64,000 nucleotides of DNA from Zopfochytrium polystomum (Eukaryota; Chytridiomycota; Chytridiomycetes; Chytridiales; Chytridiaceae): assembly GCA_025765615.1 (NCBI GenBank), contig JAIVFJ010000296.1, forward strand, positions 1-64,000, in the 5' to 3' direction. The notes below the pieces were generated by a model. It searched no databases. It had not been told where the DNA came from and saw nothing but the letters and a program-made list of their open reading frames with translations. Positions within the stretch are counted from its first letter, which is position 1. Each line of letters starts with the position of its first letter. The translations under genes were made by a program, and so were the position numbers. Below are positions 11,893 through 23,037 of this stretch, in pieces.

Positions 11893-12354
11893 TCATAAGG
11901 GCATCTTGACCAACAGGTGAAAGTTGTTGATAGCCTCAAGCTCCTGACCAAGCTCACTGAGGGCAATATACTCGGCTGCTGTTAATGATGTTGGAACCAT
12001 TGACGAGTGCGTCAATTTCCAGCCAATCTCCCCTGCTAGCAGCACAAGGCATGCTATCTGCAAGTGAGAGTCATGGCGGGAGTTGAACGATGTGTCTGCG
12101 TATCTGACAGGTTGAGGGTTGCCATCTGCACTGTAGCGACGTCCAACTGTGGTGGTGGCCTTGACATACCGAACAACATCCAACAGCTCACACCAATGCT
12201 GTCTGCTTGGATCCTGGGCAAAGGAGCCAAGTAGGCTGGTACTGAGTGCAAGGTCTGGTCTGGTTGATGTCGCTGTGTAGTTGAGGCTGCCAATCACACA
12301 GAGATACTCAGTGCTGTCGACACTCTCTTTGTCAGGGTCGATGGAGTCTGGCAC
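11893..12354 (-). pseudogene. Copia-1 RNase H / RT C-terminal fragment
   Basis: Open frame with the Ty1/Copia motifs YLCVIGSLNYTATSTRPDLA, VRYADTSFNSR and LTAAEYIALSELGQE (RNase H). The catalytic pattern is degenerate (usual YADADW is YADTSF). RT C-terminal sequence (AIADLKVEFKLWELGKLTY) continues upstream at about 12560-12480 in other frames. Non-functional remnant. Confidence 0.8.
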
Positions 12355-12603
12355 TCAAGAGGTGAGCTTGGAGGTGGCCTTGAGTGGTGTACCTGGAGGC
12401 CTCACAGTGCTGTGTACAGCGTCAAAGCGAGATAGGAAGTTTCAGATGGAGTTAGCTTGGTGTTTGAATGTGAAGTTTGAATCACAGATAACTTCCATTG
12501 AGAGAATTGTAGGTGAGCTTCCCAAGCTCCCAAAGCTTGAACTCCACCTTGAGGTCAGCAATTGCATCCTTGATGGCAGTGGTGTGACCAAACAAGGGAA
12601 GGT

Positions 12604-13700
12604 TATGAGATCTCCTCTTCATCTTCAGGGGCTCATCTATAGTCTAGTGGCAAAAGGGATAAGACAAGTCTTTAAGATGGGAAGCTCCTGGTTATTAGCA
12701 GAGCCAGTACCCTGGATTCAGCTCAAACTCAACAAAGATGGATGATGTGGTTCAATTCTGTCTTTACTCAGGGACAGCTAGACCAAGTGGAGTTGCTCAA
12801 TGAAGAGTACCCCACAGGCCCCAGGTTCAAGCCCTGACTATCCAACATGGTGACCAACAGGCAGCAGTTCAACAAGGGGATGCCCTAAGGCAGTATGGCA
12901 TCTGCCAGTATCACAGAGACAGAGCTCAATGTGAGAACCAACCAGGTAGGGGAAGGAAGAGAAAGGAAAGGGAAGGAAACCTCACCCCAGCTTGGCATAC
13001 AACACACTGGCCTGGGGAAATCATACCTCTACTAGCTTGGTCAGGTAGCACTGGCCTAAGAGGACTCCATCCCCAGCTTGGTCTGGAAGCACTGGCCTGG
13101 GGAGAAACACCAAAGAGGAAAGAAAAGGATTGGTTGTTACCTAGGTAGGATTTATTGAGAGAGAGTAGATATATATAGAACAAAGGAGGGGAGAGAGGGA
13201 GTATTTATAGGAAAGGGGAGGAGAGAAAAAAGGAAAGAAGGAAGAAAGAAAGAAAAGAGGAAAAGGGAAAAGACATAACAAAAGGAGAAAATGAAAGAAA
13301 GAACAATTTGGAAGGGTGAATCACTCTTTCAGCCACACCCCCCCTCCGCCCAGCGTCTCTCCTGCCTCCAAATTTGGGGTGAACATAATTTGAGGCTTTG
13401 AGGCCACATCAGTGCAGGGACAGTGGATTGAAAGGTGGGAAAATGAGAGAAAAAGGAAAATGAGTAAAAATAAGAATGAATAGGATGAATGAGGGGTGTG
13501 CCCCTTGTGCTTAGGCCCATTCAGCACAAGGAACACAGGATGCTCTTTTATAGTGATAAACACTAGAGCCTGTGAGGGATGTGATGAATGGTAATAAAAA
13601 ATAAATATGGGGGGCCAATATAATGACATAGTCACAACTGGGGAAGAGCTTTTAGGGAGACCCCAGCTAAAACCATGATCAGTGAGATTAGGAATCTCAC
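12604..13700. mobile_element. Insertion A: 1.1-kb non-coding element in Copia-1 RT
   Basis: Flanked by a 5-bp duplication AAGGT (12599-12603 and 13701-13705). Ends are TATGAGATC... and ...GAATCTCAC, an imperfect inverted TGAGAT/ATCTCA. Removing the insert plus one AAGGT copy restores an in-frame Copia RT (TYVDDLPLFGH), which proves an insertion. No credible ORF. tRNA-promoter-like boxes occur at about 12641-12651 (TAGTCTAGTGG), 12779-12790 (TAGACCAAGTGG) and 12824-12834 (GGTTCAAGCCC). Family unknown; similar ends occur at 45765-47903. Confidence 0.65.
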
Positions 13701-14060
13701 AAGGTCGTCAACGTAGGTGAGGATGAAGCAGCTGCCAGAACAAGCATGGGTCCACCTGACTTTGCTGGAATCCCTTCGACTGTAGGTGTGCTGCAAGGTT
13801 CAGGTACCAAGTTCAACCTGATTGCTTTAGCCTGTACAATCCCTTCCAGAGTAGCCAAACCATTCCAGTGGGGATTGGTACACCAGCTGGTGGCGCCATG
13901 AAGATAGCAATGTTGATCATCTCCATGTCCCGGCCATACAGGGTGCTGAGAGCAATCATCCGTCAGAGAGTGTTACCTCGAATTACTGGCAACTATGTCA
14001 GAGTGAAGTCAACGCTGGCTCCTGCATGAAACCACAAGCGACAAGTCTTGCACAAATCAT
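13701..14060 (-). pseudogene. Copia-1 reverse transcriptase fragment
   Basis: Fragments in several minus frames: NIAIFMAPPAGVPIPTGMVW, WLLWKGLYRLKQSG, SKGFQQSQVDPCLFW and the YVDD catalytic box at about 13700-13715. Upstream NPLTHKE marks the RT start. Stops and shifts show decay. Confidence 0.75.
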
Positions 14061-14649
14061 TTGATGGTGCTGTCTTTGGCAAAGAGCGAACCCATGGCTC
14101 CTTGTGCGTCAGTGGATTCTTGTATGTGTCAGGCAACAATCGAACTGCGTTGGAGTTGACATTGAAGCGAAGAGTGGTCTGTCTTCATTGTCTGAGTCTG
14201 ACGTGTAGACAGATTCAACATCGTTGTCGTCAGCATATGATCCACTCGCAAATTACGCGTCTGGCATGTCAGGAGCACTCTCAGCAGCAAGTGGGTCACT
14301 TGCCATGGCTGGTTCTGCCACATCACTGGGCCTTCTACCCCTAGCGATGCGAGTGTCCCAGGCTCACACAGACGCAGAGCCCCACCCCACAGGGCTCTCA
14401 CCATCCATAGCCACCAGAACCTCCGCGCTGGACTGAGATGCCATGTCTACAAAGCTGCTGGGCCTACTGCCCCTAGTGCTGCTGGAAGGGCAGTCCCCAA
14501 CCACACCAGTGGTGCCCTGTGCTACTCCTGTGTGTGTGATGGTTTTGGTGGGATGTGGTTGTGTTAATTGTTTTGATGTGTTTTGAAGAGGTAAAGAGTA
14601 TAGAAAATTTTTGCTAACTTGTGGAGGTATGTGGTACTGGCCCTTGTGT

Positions 14650-15670
14650 GGTGAAAAAAAGCCTCACTGGACATTTGGGAGGCAGCTCTTTGATCTGCGA
14701 GGCTTCCTGATATGCTGGCAATAAGTGCAACTGGCTTGTCCCGTTTCCTCATGATGAGTGTTGTGCAAAGTGGTTCTCCTTCCAACAATGGTGACACAGA
14801 ATTGACTTCCCCAGTGGCGCAACTCCTTGTCACTGATCCTCAGTTGCAGTGCCTGGGGTGTTGGCCTCAGGAGCTGCACCATGTGGAGCCTGATTTTCTG
14901 CTTGTCTCTGAGTTTGAGAGATGTGGTGTCCACATCACTCAGATTGCCATTCTGCATGCTGTTCTCTACCCTGTTGCCCACCATGGCCGCCCCAACCATG
15001 GCAGCGCCCACTACGGATTTCCCTGTCATGGAGGTATGGCTCAGCCTGGTGGGAGTGCCTTTGTTCGTGGCGGTTGTGGAAGTTGCAAAGCAGTGCAGCC
15101 TCATTGACCAGCTCTGCGGGTGGTGCAACAGTTGGCCCTTTAGGTTTGTTGCAGGCTGCCATACTCTTGAGGAAGGCAAGGAGGGCGGTTATGTCTGTGA
15201 TGGTGTTGTTGTCCACTTGAGGTAGTTCTCAGTCCGATCGTGCCAGTACTCTTCAGCCTCTAAACATTCTGTCAGTTGATCCACCATTGACTCAAACTTT
15301 AGCATTTCGTTGATTTTGCCTAAGACACCCCTGGGGGCAAGGCTCCTGCCTTTTGCTAGGTCTCTGTAGTGCTTCTCAAGTATGGGTTGAAAATCAGCAA
15401 TCTTCCCACCTGGTTCAATCTTGAGGGCAGCAATCTTGCAAATCAGTGCATGCGCCTGCGCTTCATCAATGTGTCCAATCTAGTTATTCAAGTGCCTGAA
15501 AGACAACTTAATGCCACTGATTTTGTGTTCAAGAGTCTTGCTTTGTGGTTGTAGATGTGCAGCATCTTGGCCTGATTCTGGGTGTACGTTCCTGGGAAAA
15601 CATCGTCACTATACATCCAGTAGCCAACGTATTCTGGGTTGTTTGGGACGTACTCTTGGGTGATATGCAT
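14650..15670 (-). pseudogene. Copia-1 Gag remnant
   Basis: Frame-broken Gag-like region: SDDVFPGTYTQNQAKML (about 15600), LICKIAALKIEPGGKIADFQ (about 15450-15400), ECLEAEEYWHDRTENYLKW (about 15250) and a degenerate zinc knuckle CHHCWKENHFAQH (about 14790), in which the last Cys is His. Position 5' of RT on the same strand supports Gag. Confidence 0.5.
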
Positions 15671-16259
15671 GACTTCCCATTCCTCATATCCCGGTGGGGG
15701 ATTTGCTGACCACGAGCTTGAAATGCTCAGGGGTGGCAGGAATCACAGCAGTTGTGTCTGTAGCAGGGACAGCAGGGACAGCAGCAACTTTGTGTGCGAG
15801 CCGCATATGGACAGCAGCAGTGGCTTGCTTACTGGCAAAATGCCCTTCCACGTAGTGCATCCATCTTGTGAAGTTGACAGGGTTGACCCAGCTGACAGTG
15901 CAAGAGCTTCACACTTGACTTGCTCATCGCATTGAGGGAGAACAATGGTAACAGCAGGAACAAGAGAAGTTAAAAAGAGCGTTCCACAGCGCTCTCAACT
16001 GAAGCTGGTGGTACGATCACTTGGTGGGTAAAAGTTGGTAGTTGTTTGCTCTGACTGCAGCTGTCTCTTATCTGGGTAGTGATCGAAAAGGTTGACAGTG
16101 GCTGTATAGCTGACTGGTGAAGACAATTGATCACTCTCAACACTGTGGATAGTGATGGTTCAATTCCTTGATGGAATATCGCTCGATCGATTGTGAGGAT
16201 GGATCGCTCAATCACTTTGGGTAGTCTCCTCTAACTGTGGAGAACTACCCCTTGTAAGG

Positions 16260-16350
16260 TGTTGAAATTCGACATTGAGAGCGATCACAGGAGTGGTGCA
16301 ATTGAGGGACTGGAGAAGTAAGGGCGAGATAAGTAAAGTTTTTTCTCTTT
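16260..16350 (-). repeat. Copia-1 putative 5' LTR remnant
   Basis: Partner of 11740-11830 (same TGTTGAAATTCGAC start, about 85-90% similar by eye). No primer-binding site recognised beside it. Confidence 0.5.
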
Positions 16351-17525
16351 TGATTTATTGTCCTTATTTTCTTGCGAGGGCATATTCCAACACAAACACA
16401 CCTGATTTGCCAACCCCATCCCAGACTGAATTCTGCACCTACAAAGACGAAAGAAAAAAAAATGTCCCTGGTTTCTTTCTCCTTCTATGGCTGTCTCACC
16501 TCTGGCATGCTGATATTGTCACTTGGCTCTTTCCAAATATCTTTGGGTGATACTGAGGTATATGTGTCTGTGACTCCAGGGTGGGTGACTACTATCGGCG
16601 AAGTTGAGTTGCAAAGTGAAGTCCAGTCGAAGGGCTTGGAACTGCCACGACTTGATTTCTCAACAGGTTGCGTTACAAGAAAGGAGATGCCAATTCCATT
16701 GGTGGGGATTTTGCTGCTGAACTTTTTTTTGGGGTTGGTGGTCCTTTGTGCACCACATTGAAGGCTTTTGCAAAAGCTCTGCAAGTTTGAAAGGTTAGTT
16801 CAAACTGCTGTACAGACCTCTCCATTGACGTAAAAATAGACCAAGAACAAACTGGATATGAACTCGTTCTCCTAAAGCTCAATCTCTCTCTCGTTCAGTG
16901 GGTAATTCAACTCGTGTAATTTGCATTTCTTCGATTTCTGCAGCGATCTCAATCGAAACGGCAAGAAAGGAGACAGGTGGACAGCGACCCAACTGAAATC
17001 ATTCGCGATGCTGCGTCCAATTGACTCGAATTGCCTTCAATGGCGGCCCTTTAAATCCACATTGACCATGTGTGCAAGGGGCTAAATTGGTCACAGCAGC
17101 TTGGTCGTTCTCCCTCGTCACTCACTGTATTTCACGAAGTGCTCATGGGGAGGCCCTCAGGACTGGCTTTCGCTTTGAGGGCAGCAACACCTCCTGGTTG
17201 GCCAGGAAGCTGGTCAAACTTGGTCATTTAGAGGAAGAAAAAACTTTGTAACAAGGAAAACCTGTTTTTGGGCAACTTCGGGGGTCTGATTGGGAAGCCT
17301 CCAACCAGGCCGACGTGAGCGTTGGCGTGCCGCTCTGCTGGCGCCCTTCGAGACACAGCACTCAATCACCGACACGCCGGAACAGTCCCAGAGCGCACTG
17401 GGTACCTTCCAGTGGACAGAAACAAACACTCATCTACCACACCCCTCCTCCACCAGGGCCGCTGGTTTCTTGGTTTGTATTTCTTCCACGTTTTATCATA
17501 GAGCTCCTTCAACAAAGTTTGTCCC
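16351..17525. other. No recognisable gene
   Basis: Between the Copia-1 5' LTR remnant and the BioDA stop. A 99-codon minus-strand frame (16485-16784) lacks stops but matches nothing I know; it could be old element sequence. The last few hundred bases are probably BioDA 3' UTR. Confidence 0.4.
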
Positions 17526-20500
17526 TCACTTAAGCAAATCAAGTTCCTGCACAATACGGTTCAGAACGCCTTCCGCTTCGGCCTGGTTCGCGTTAAGAGA
17601 GCCCACAAGATAGAGAGCATTCCCCATCGGCCGAAGGAACACGCCGTGCTCCCTCAGCTTGGTTGCGATTGCCATTGCGTCCCCAATAACGCCGTATCCT
17701 GGAACAGACAGGGGTCAGTCGCAGAACCTGCGAAGAGAGTTTGCCGGAAAAGGGGAGCTCTCCCACAAGACCACAACAAAGATACAGTACCTTTCTCAGC
17801 AGAAACCAGCTCCATCGCGAGGACGGAGCCGAGCGCAACAACACGCTCGACTTTCTTATGGTGCGAGAGCCTGTCGACGAGCTAACACAGGAGATAATGT
17901 ATTGGTCACGGCAACTGGAACAAAGAAACGCGCAAAATCTACACACCTCGGATGACCAGAGAGAGAAAAAGTCGTCCTTCAAGCGCTCCATCCCTTCCAG
18001 CGTCCGGAGCGTCTCGAGGGCGACCTGGCATCCAACCGGGTGCGCGGTGTAACTGTGTCCGTGCAGTAACGCCTCCGTCTTTTCCTGGGACAGAAAGCCT
18101 TGGAAGACCTCCTCCGTCGCCAGCGTCACCGCCAGCGGCACGACCCCCGCCGGTCAGCACCTTGGCGTAACACGCAATGTCCGGCCGCTCGTGCAGGAGC
18201 GACTGCGTGCTCACGGGCCCAATGCGGTGCAGCCCGACAAACACCTCGTCAAAGATGACGCGCACGGGGTTCCCGTTCAGCATGATGAACCGCGGGGATC
18301 GAAGCGTTTGCATCAGGACGCGCTGGAACAGCGGGTCGACCCACACCATGCCCCCTGCACCGAGCAGTACTGGCTCGATGACGGCGGCTCCAAAGGCGGC
18401 GCCGGAGCGGCATCGTGCAGTCAAGACAACTTCGATGTGCTCCCTGTATACTGATGCGAGAGGATCTTCGTCGATGCGAGAGGCTTTGAAGACGTCTTGC
18501 TTCGAGTTCATGGGGTACGGCCTGCTGTTGTCTGCCGCGAACTTCATTTCTGGGGGCAGAGAAATCGAGTACTTTCCGTTTTTGAAAATTACTTGGGGCG
18601 GCTCAAACCAGCAGCCTCTCCCGCTGTACCTGTAAAGGGCGATTTTTAAAGGAGAAGCTTCGCTAAAAGACAAGAAGAATACCAACACCAAAAATCAAAA
18701 ACCCCTCTAACCCAAGATTCATGCGATCACAATTCTGTCGGGCAGAAAAATCTGACATCCCTGTCGCTCTTCCTCTCCAACCTGCCTGTTTCCCTTTCAC
18801 AACCTACCAGTTCACTTTGTCATTGTAAACGTTCGGATTGCTTGCATTCATTGCGCCAATCGTGTCGCCATGATATCCCCCGCAGACACCAACGACGTCG
18901 AGCATTTTGCTGTGCTTAACAAGGCGGTCATCTTCCGCGCGTTTAAGCGCCATTTTCAAAGCAACTTCTACAGCGGTGGACCCGTTGTCCGAGTAAAACA
19001 CGCGCGTGGCCCATCCGCGGCCGACTGTTTCAAGCAATCGCTCGGCGAGAGCAAGCGCGGGCTCATGCACGCATTCGGGGAAGAGCACGTGTCCGTAACG
19101 GCCAGCAGCTTTCGCCGCTGCGGCGGCGAGCTGCGGGTTGCCGTGTCCAAGGGCTTGCGTCCACCACGACGCGCTTCCGTCAAACACAGCGGTAAGCTCT
19201 CCTCCGTCTGCTGTTTCGGGAGAGGCTGGTGTGGCTGGCACATCGCCTTGAGCGCGCAAGGCATCGACCTTCTTTGGAGACGGTCGATAGACATCCCAAT
19301 TGTCCCCGTACGCAGCGTCGATTACTGTTGTGGCGCTCACTCGAGTGTGTTGAGTGAAGGGCCACCACAAGCTGCCTTCTGCGCGACTCGCCATACTTTC
19401 AAGGCGCTGAACTCTGTCCTCGTGGAACCCGACGAGAGATTGAACGGCATTCATCATCTCCTTGTCTATGCTCTCGTAGTAAACAAGCATATTGGTGTAG
19501 TCCATGACAGCTTGGGAAGAAGGCGGGCCTGTAGATGGCGCCGGGGGAGGTGGTGCAACAGTACTTACGGCGCATTCTCGCAAGTCGACATTTCGCCGGA
19601 TGATCTCCTCGTTTCCGTGTGATCGCGAAAAAAGCATTACGAGGGGAACGCTGTAGCCGCGCGAGACCAGAGACTCGTAAGCTGATAGCGTTGTTGAAAT
19701 ACCACCCAGCTTCGAGTCACCGATGAGGACAACTGGCAGACGCAAGTGGCGGTAGGCGTCTGACTGCAGTGAGCCAGATATTGTTGGGGAGTGGACACCT
19801 GACAGGGGCAGAGCGTCAAGTCAACATGCTTGGGGTACTACAAATTCGCGGGCGAAATAACATCAAACTCACCCCCCGCGGTTTCAACGAACGCGAGTCC
19901 GCTAGGTTTTGCCGAAAAGAAGCGACTCAGGGCGGCCTGTGTGGCATCGAGAACCTCTTGGTCTGAGACGTACCGGTCCTCCTGAGGACCGTTCGCGTAG
20001 GCGAAAGGGTTAAACGGGCTCGTTCCAAAGACAGACAAAAGGAGTTGTAGGCGGTCAATGGTTCACCATACGCGCTGCGAGATGGGGGCTCACAGCATCC
20101 TTGAACGCAAACAGCGTTTCGGCTTGCACGCCAGGCGCGTAGCGTTCGACAAATCTGCCGCCAGACACAGTCAGTCGTGCTGACGCCCCGAAAACCAGAC
20201 GAAAGACGAGGGCAACATATTCTGCATTTCATTCCCCTTCGGTTGCCCTGCTCCCACACCTTGAGTCCGAGTCCTGCGGATATCCGGTTTGGACGGGCTT
20301 CAGATACAGAACCGGGCGGAGTGTGGGGCTGCTGGCGCTGCTGCCGGGGGAACTGGCCCGAGCAGCACCAGCACCAGAACCAGCAGCATGCGCCGCCGCT
20401 GCCGCCGCCGCCGCCCTGCACAGCGCCGCGGAGAAGACCGTCTTGCCGACGTCGGTGTTCGCCGAGAAGATCTGGAACGCCGGCTTCACGGCGCGGCTTT

Positions 20501-20537
20501 GGCGGAGGAAGGCTGCGCCCGCCGACGACGGTGACAT
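17526..20537 (-). CDS. Bifunctional dethiobiotin synthetase / DAPA aminotransferase (BioDA)
   Basis: Fused BioD-BioA enzyme as in plant BIO3-BIO1 and Aspergillus: converts KAPA to DAPA (PLP-dependent, SAM donor) and DAPA to dethiobiotin (ATP, CO2); mitochondrial in plants. BioD half: SANTDVGKT P-loop, YLKPVQTGYP, VERYAPGVQAETLFAF, SPHLAAR, FVETAGG, LPVVLIGDSKLGGISTT. BioA half: SLWWPFTQHTRVS, FDGSASWWTQALGHGN, GHVLFPECVHEPAL, FYSDNGSTAVEVALKMALKR, GGYHGDTIGAMNASNP, IFDEVFVGLHRIGP, ACYAKVLTGG (PLP lysine), LLHGHSYTAHPVGC, FLRPMGNALYLVGSLN. Start ATG 20537. Introns include 17699-17790, 17882-17946, 18630-18807, 19799-19872 and 20155-20259. An extra G in a C5 run at 18144-18148 shifts frame inside TGGVVPLAVTLATEE. 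The segment near 20040 (after SPHLAAR) is not resolved. Confidence 0.92.
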
Positions 20538-20816
20538 TATTTGCCGATCGGGACTTGGCCTTGTCAGCCAGAACGGTTGGGACGATGATGCTCATCCACG
20601 TGTCACCGCGTAATGGCGAAGATGGAAGTCTCAAGCTCACAAGGCCACGTCATCCCTTTCTTTTGTAAACACCGCATTTATTTAAACTTCCTTTTACCCC
20701 ACTGGACACCACGAGATAAGAGACTTGTTCATTTCTAACCGCAAGCGACAACCGCGCGCACAAGAAATCGATCCTAGCAAAAAGAGTCAAACAAGAAAGA
20801 CAGGGTTGGGGGCGCG

Positions 20817-22932
20817 CTATCTCACATAGTTCGGTTGAGATACAATCCAGAACGCATATTCCCGATTTAACAAAACAGAATACGAATCGCGAGCGAGCTG
20901 CTCAAGGCGTCCGATATCTTCTCCCAACAAGACCTGAAGTAGAGTTGAAGGTCCGCAGCTCTCAACAACAACGTGTTCATGATAAATGCACACCTCTGCA
21001 ACGCCGAAGGAGGCTAGTGCTTGAATTTTGCCCATTCCATCGTCCAGAGTTAAAACGAGGGAGCACATGTAGATTCCGTCGACACCCGCCTGCACGCAAA
21101 AATCACAAAACAGTCGATTATCTTCCCGAAAATACGCTTCCCGGTAGCAGTCGCGGTCTAAATAAACGATTAAAAGAAGACCTGTACAACGACAGAAAGA
21201 CTGTCTGCTCACGGCAAATCACTTCCGATTCAAAGTGGAGATTTTCACAAGCTACAATGAACGCCTTGCAGTGAAACTCGGGTGCTGCAGACGCACGACT
21301 CAGGGGAGTTCGAGGGCAAAGAAAAGGAGAATTGAGGATTGCCGCGAGCGTAGTGACTGCGCAAGAGTAGACAAGCGGGGTTAGACTTGGCCAACCGACG
21401 TGGGTTCACTCAACTGCAGCGAATATGCGTTTCACTGTCTGGCTGCCCAAGCGCAAGATGTCCACCGCCAGGAAGTTCTTGTACAGTGAGGTTTTCAATG
21501 AAAACAACATCGCCCTCAACCAGCCTCTTGCAGGAGTGCGCCGCTGCACCGTACAAAAGCACATTTGTTATGCTTGGCCCGTCCTCTAGACTTAAGCGAA
21601 ACGCATCCAAAACTTCATCATCGACGGACTGTCAGTAAGATGCGTGAGTTTGAGATGGGAATGTGGGGAGTGTTCGCACATGACGGCTCAATGAACGGAC
21701 TCTGCCAAAGAGGCAAATAGTGCTTGGCCCGCTGCCGTATGGTTTGCCAGCATCGGTTACCGTGGAATACGAATTCTGCAGAACTATTACTGAATGGAAG
21801 AGACGAAAGTATGCACCTCTTGATCGAATCCAGCCACCAAAAACAGGATTGTACTTTCGTCATATTTAAGCTCAATGGGACGAGCGTCGCCTTGCGAGTA
21901 AAACGTTGGCCTCCACACAGCGAGAGTATTACCACTTTGAAGAAAATTGGCAATGATCGAGCATCCACCTGGTAGCTGCAGTTTTACTTCGGTGCCTGAA
22001 AGGGGTTCTCGTAGAGATATCACCCGGCAACGGTAATTAGCTCCGTCATCTCCCAGTCGTGACTCCTCCGCTGAGTTGATGCTCTCCAGCTGTTACAGAG
22101 CTATTATGACAAAGTCCCAAAGCCGTCAAACTCCTTACGTGCAACAGTAGAAGTGAATTTCTGGCCAGCTGCTGGGAGTGGCTGCTGAAATTCACTTCCT
22201 CGCAATGAGATTGAATGAACTGTCGATCGGAGGAATTCGCCCAGCTAAGAATTGGGAGAACCGTCTCCGTCGGAACAAGACGGCGGCGCTGTCCCCGGTC
22301 GGTAACATCCGAAACCCAAACGAACCTTCGATTCTGGTGGTGGTTAATGCCGGTCCCACTTCGATTTGGCGAGCTAACCCCACGGAAGAGATTTTGATAA
22401 ATTCCCTCGTCAATGAATCTGCAGAACTTGGGATGTACGATCGCCTCAAGCGATGAGGATCGTTCGCTCGTGTCGGTCGACGAACCATTCGTCAATGTTG
22501 CAACCCTCACTCCAGTATCTGCAATCGTCGTGATGCTGATCAAGTTTGCCTCAATCAATCCCGTTGGCGACGATTTCAGGCGCGCTCGAGTAGTGTAGCG
22601 CTGTGCTGGAAAGCGATTCCGGTTTTGTGAAAAGCAAATGGAGAGAGTGCACATACATTCCACGATACGGGCGTCGCCACCGCTTCTGCGAAGGTGCCAT
22701 CTCCACTCAAGTTCGGAAACCAGTACGGCTCTCGTCACTCCTGAAGGAAACTCGTAGAACAGGTCTAGCAATTTGGAAGCTACCCAGTCCCTGTCTCACA
22801 ATTAGCGACGATTGAGTGAATGGTTCTTTCCAATCCAAACCATGGGACGGGGCCGTGTGGAGAGGATTCGTTCAGCTCGAATCGCGCACTCAGCCATGCT
22901 TGGGCTTCATTGACTACAGACTGTACCTCCAT
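20817..22932 (-). CDS. Uncharacterised protein, possible OB-fold / telomere-type
   Basis: Multi-exon minus gene inferred from spliceable frames: ATG 22932 (MEVQSVVNEAQAWLSARFEL), then GVTRAVLVSELEWRWHLRRS, FCRFIDEGIYQNLF, FVWVSDVTDRGQRRRLV, YRCRVISLREPL, LPGGCSIIANFLQSGNTLAV, NVLLYGAAAHSCKRLVEGDV, VFIENLTVQELPGG, and a C-terminal part FCDFCVQAGVDGIYMCSLVL...TLLQVLLGEDIGRL to the TAG at 20817. The VLLYG..L.EGDVVFIENLTVQ pattern and a Cys-containing C-terminal beta domain recall OB-fold ssDNA-binding proteins (POT1/CTC1/MEIOB-like). That is inference from pattern only. Exon joins are approximate. Confidence 0.4.
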
Positions 22933-23037
22933 GATATCTTTTTATTCACTTATATCGACCAGAAAAACTGGTTCCTGGCACATTGCGTAGCGAGGACGCA
23001 CGAAACCACCACATTCGATCCACCCAAAGACTAGATC

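Larger units (their letters stand above)
11740..16350 (-). mobile_element. Copia-1: decayed Ty1/Copia retrotransposon
   Basis: Minus-strand element read from gag (about 15670-14650) through RT (about 14060-13701 and 12603-12480) to RNase H (12354-11893), bounded by related direct repeats at 11740-11830 and 16260-16350 that both begin TGTTGAAATTCGAC. Many stops and frameshifts; no integrase recognised between gag and RT, so it is internally deleted as well as point-mutated. Interrupted at 12604-13700 by a separate insertion. Confidence 0.7.

Noticed and set aside
18870..19622. 250-codon plus-strand frame
   Set aside because: Antisense to the BioA half of BioDA, which is strongly conserved on the minus strand.
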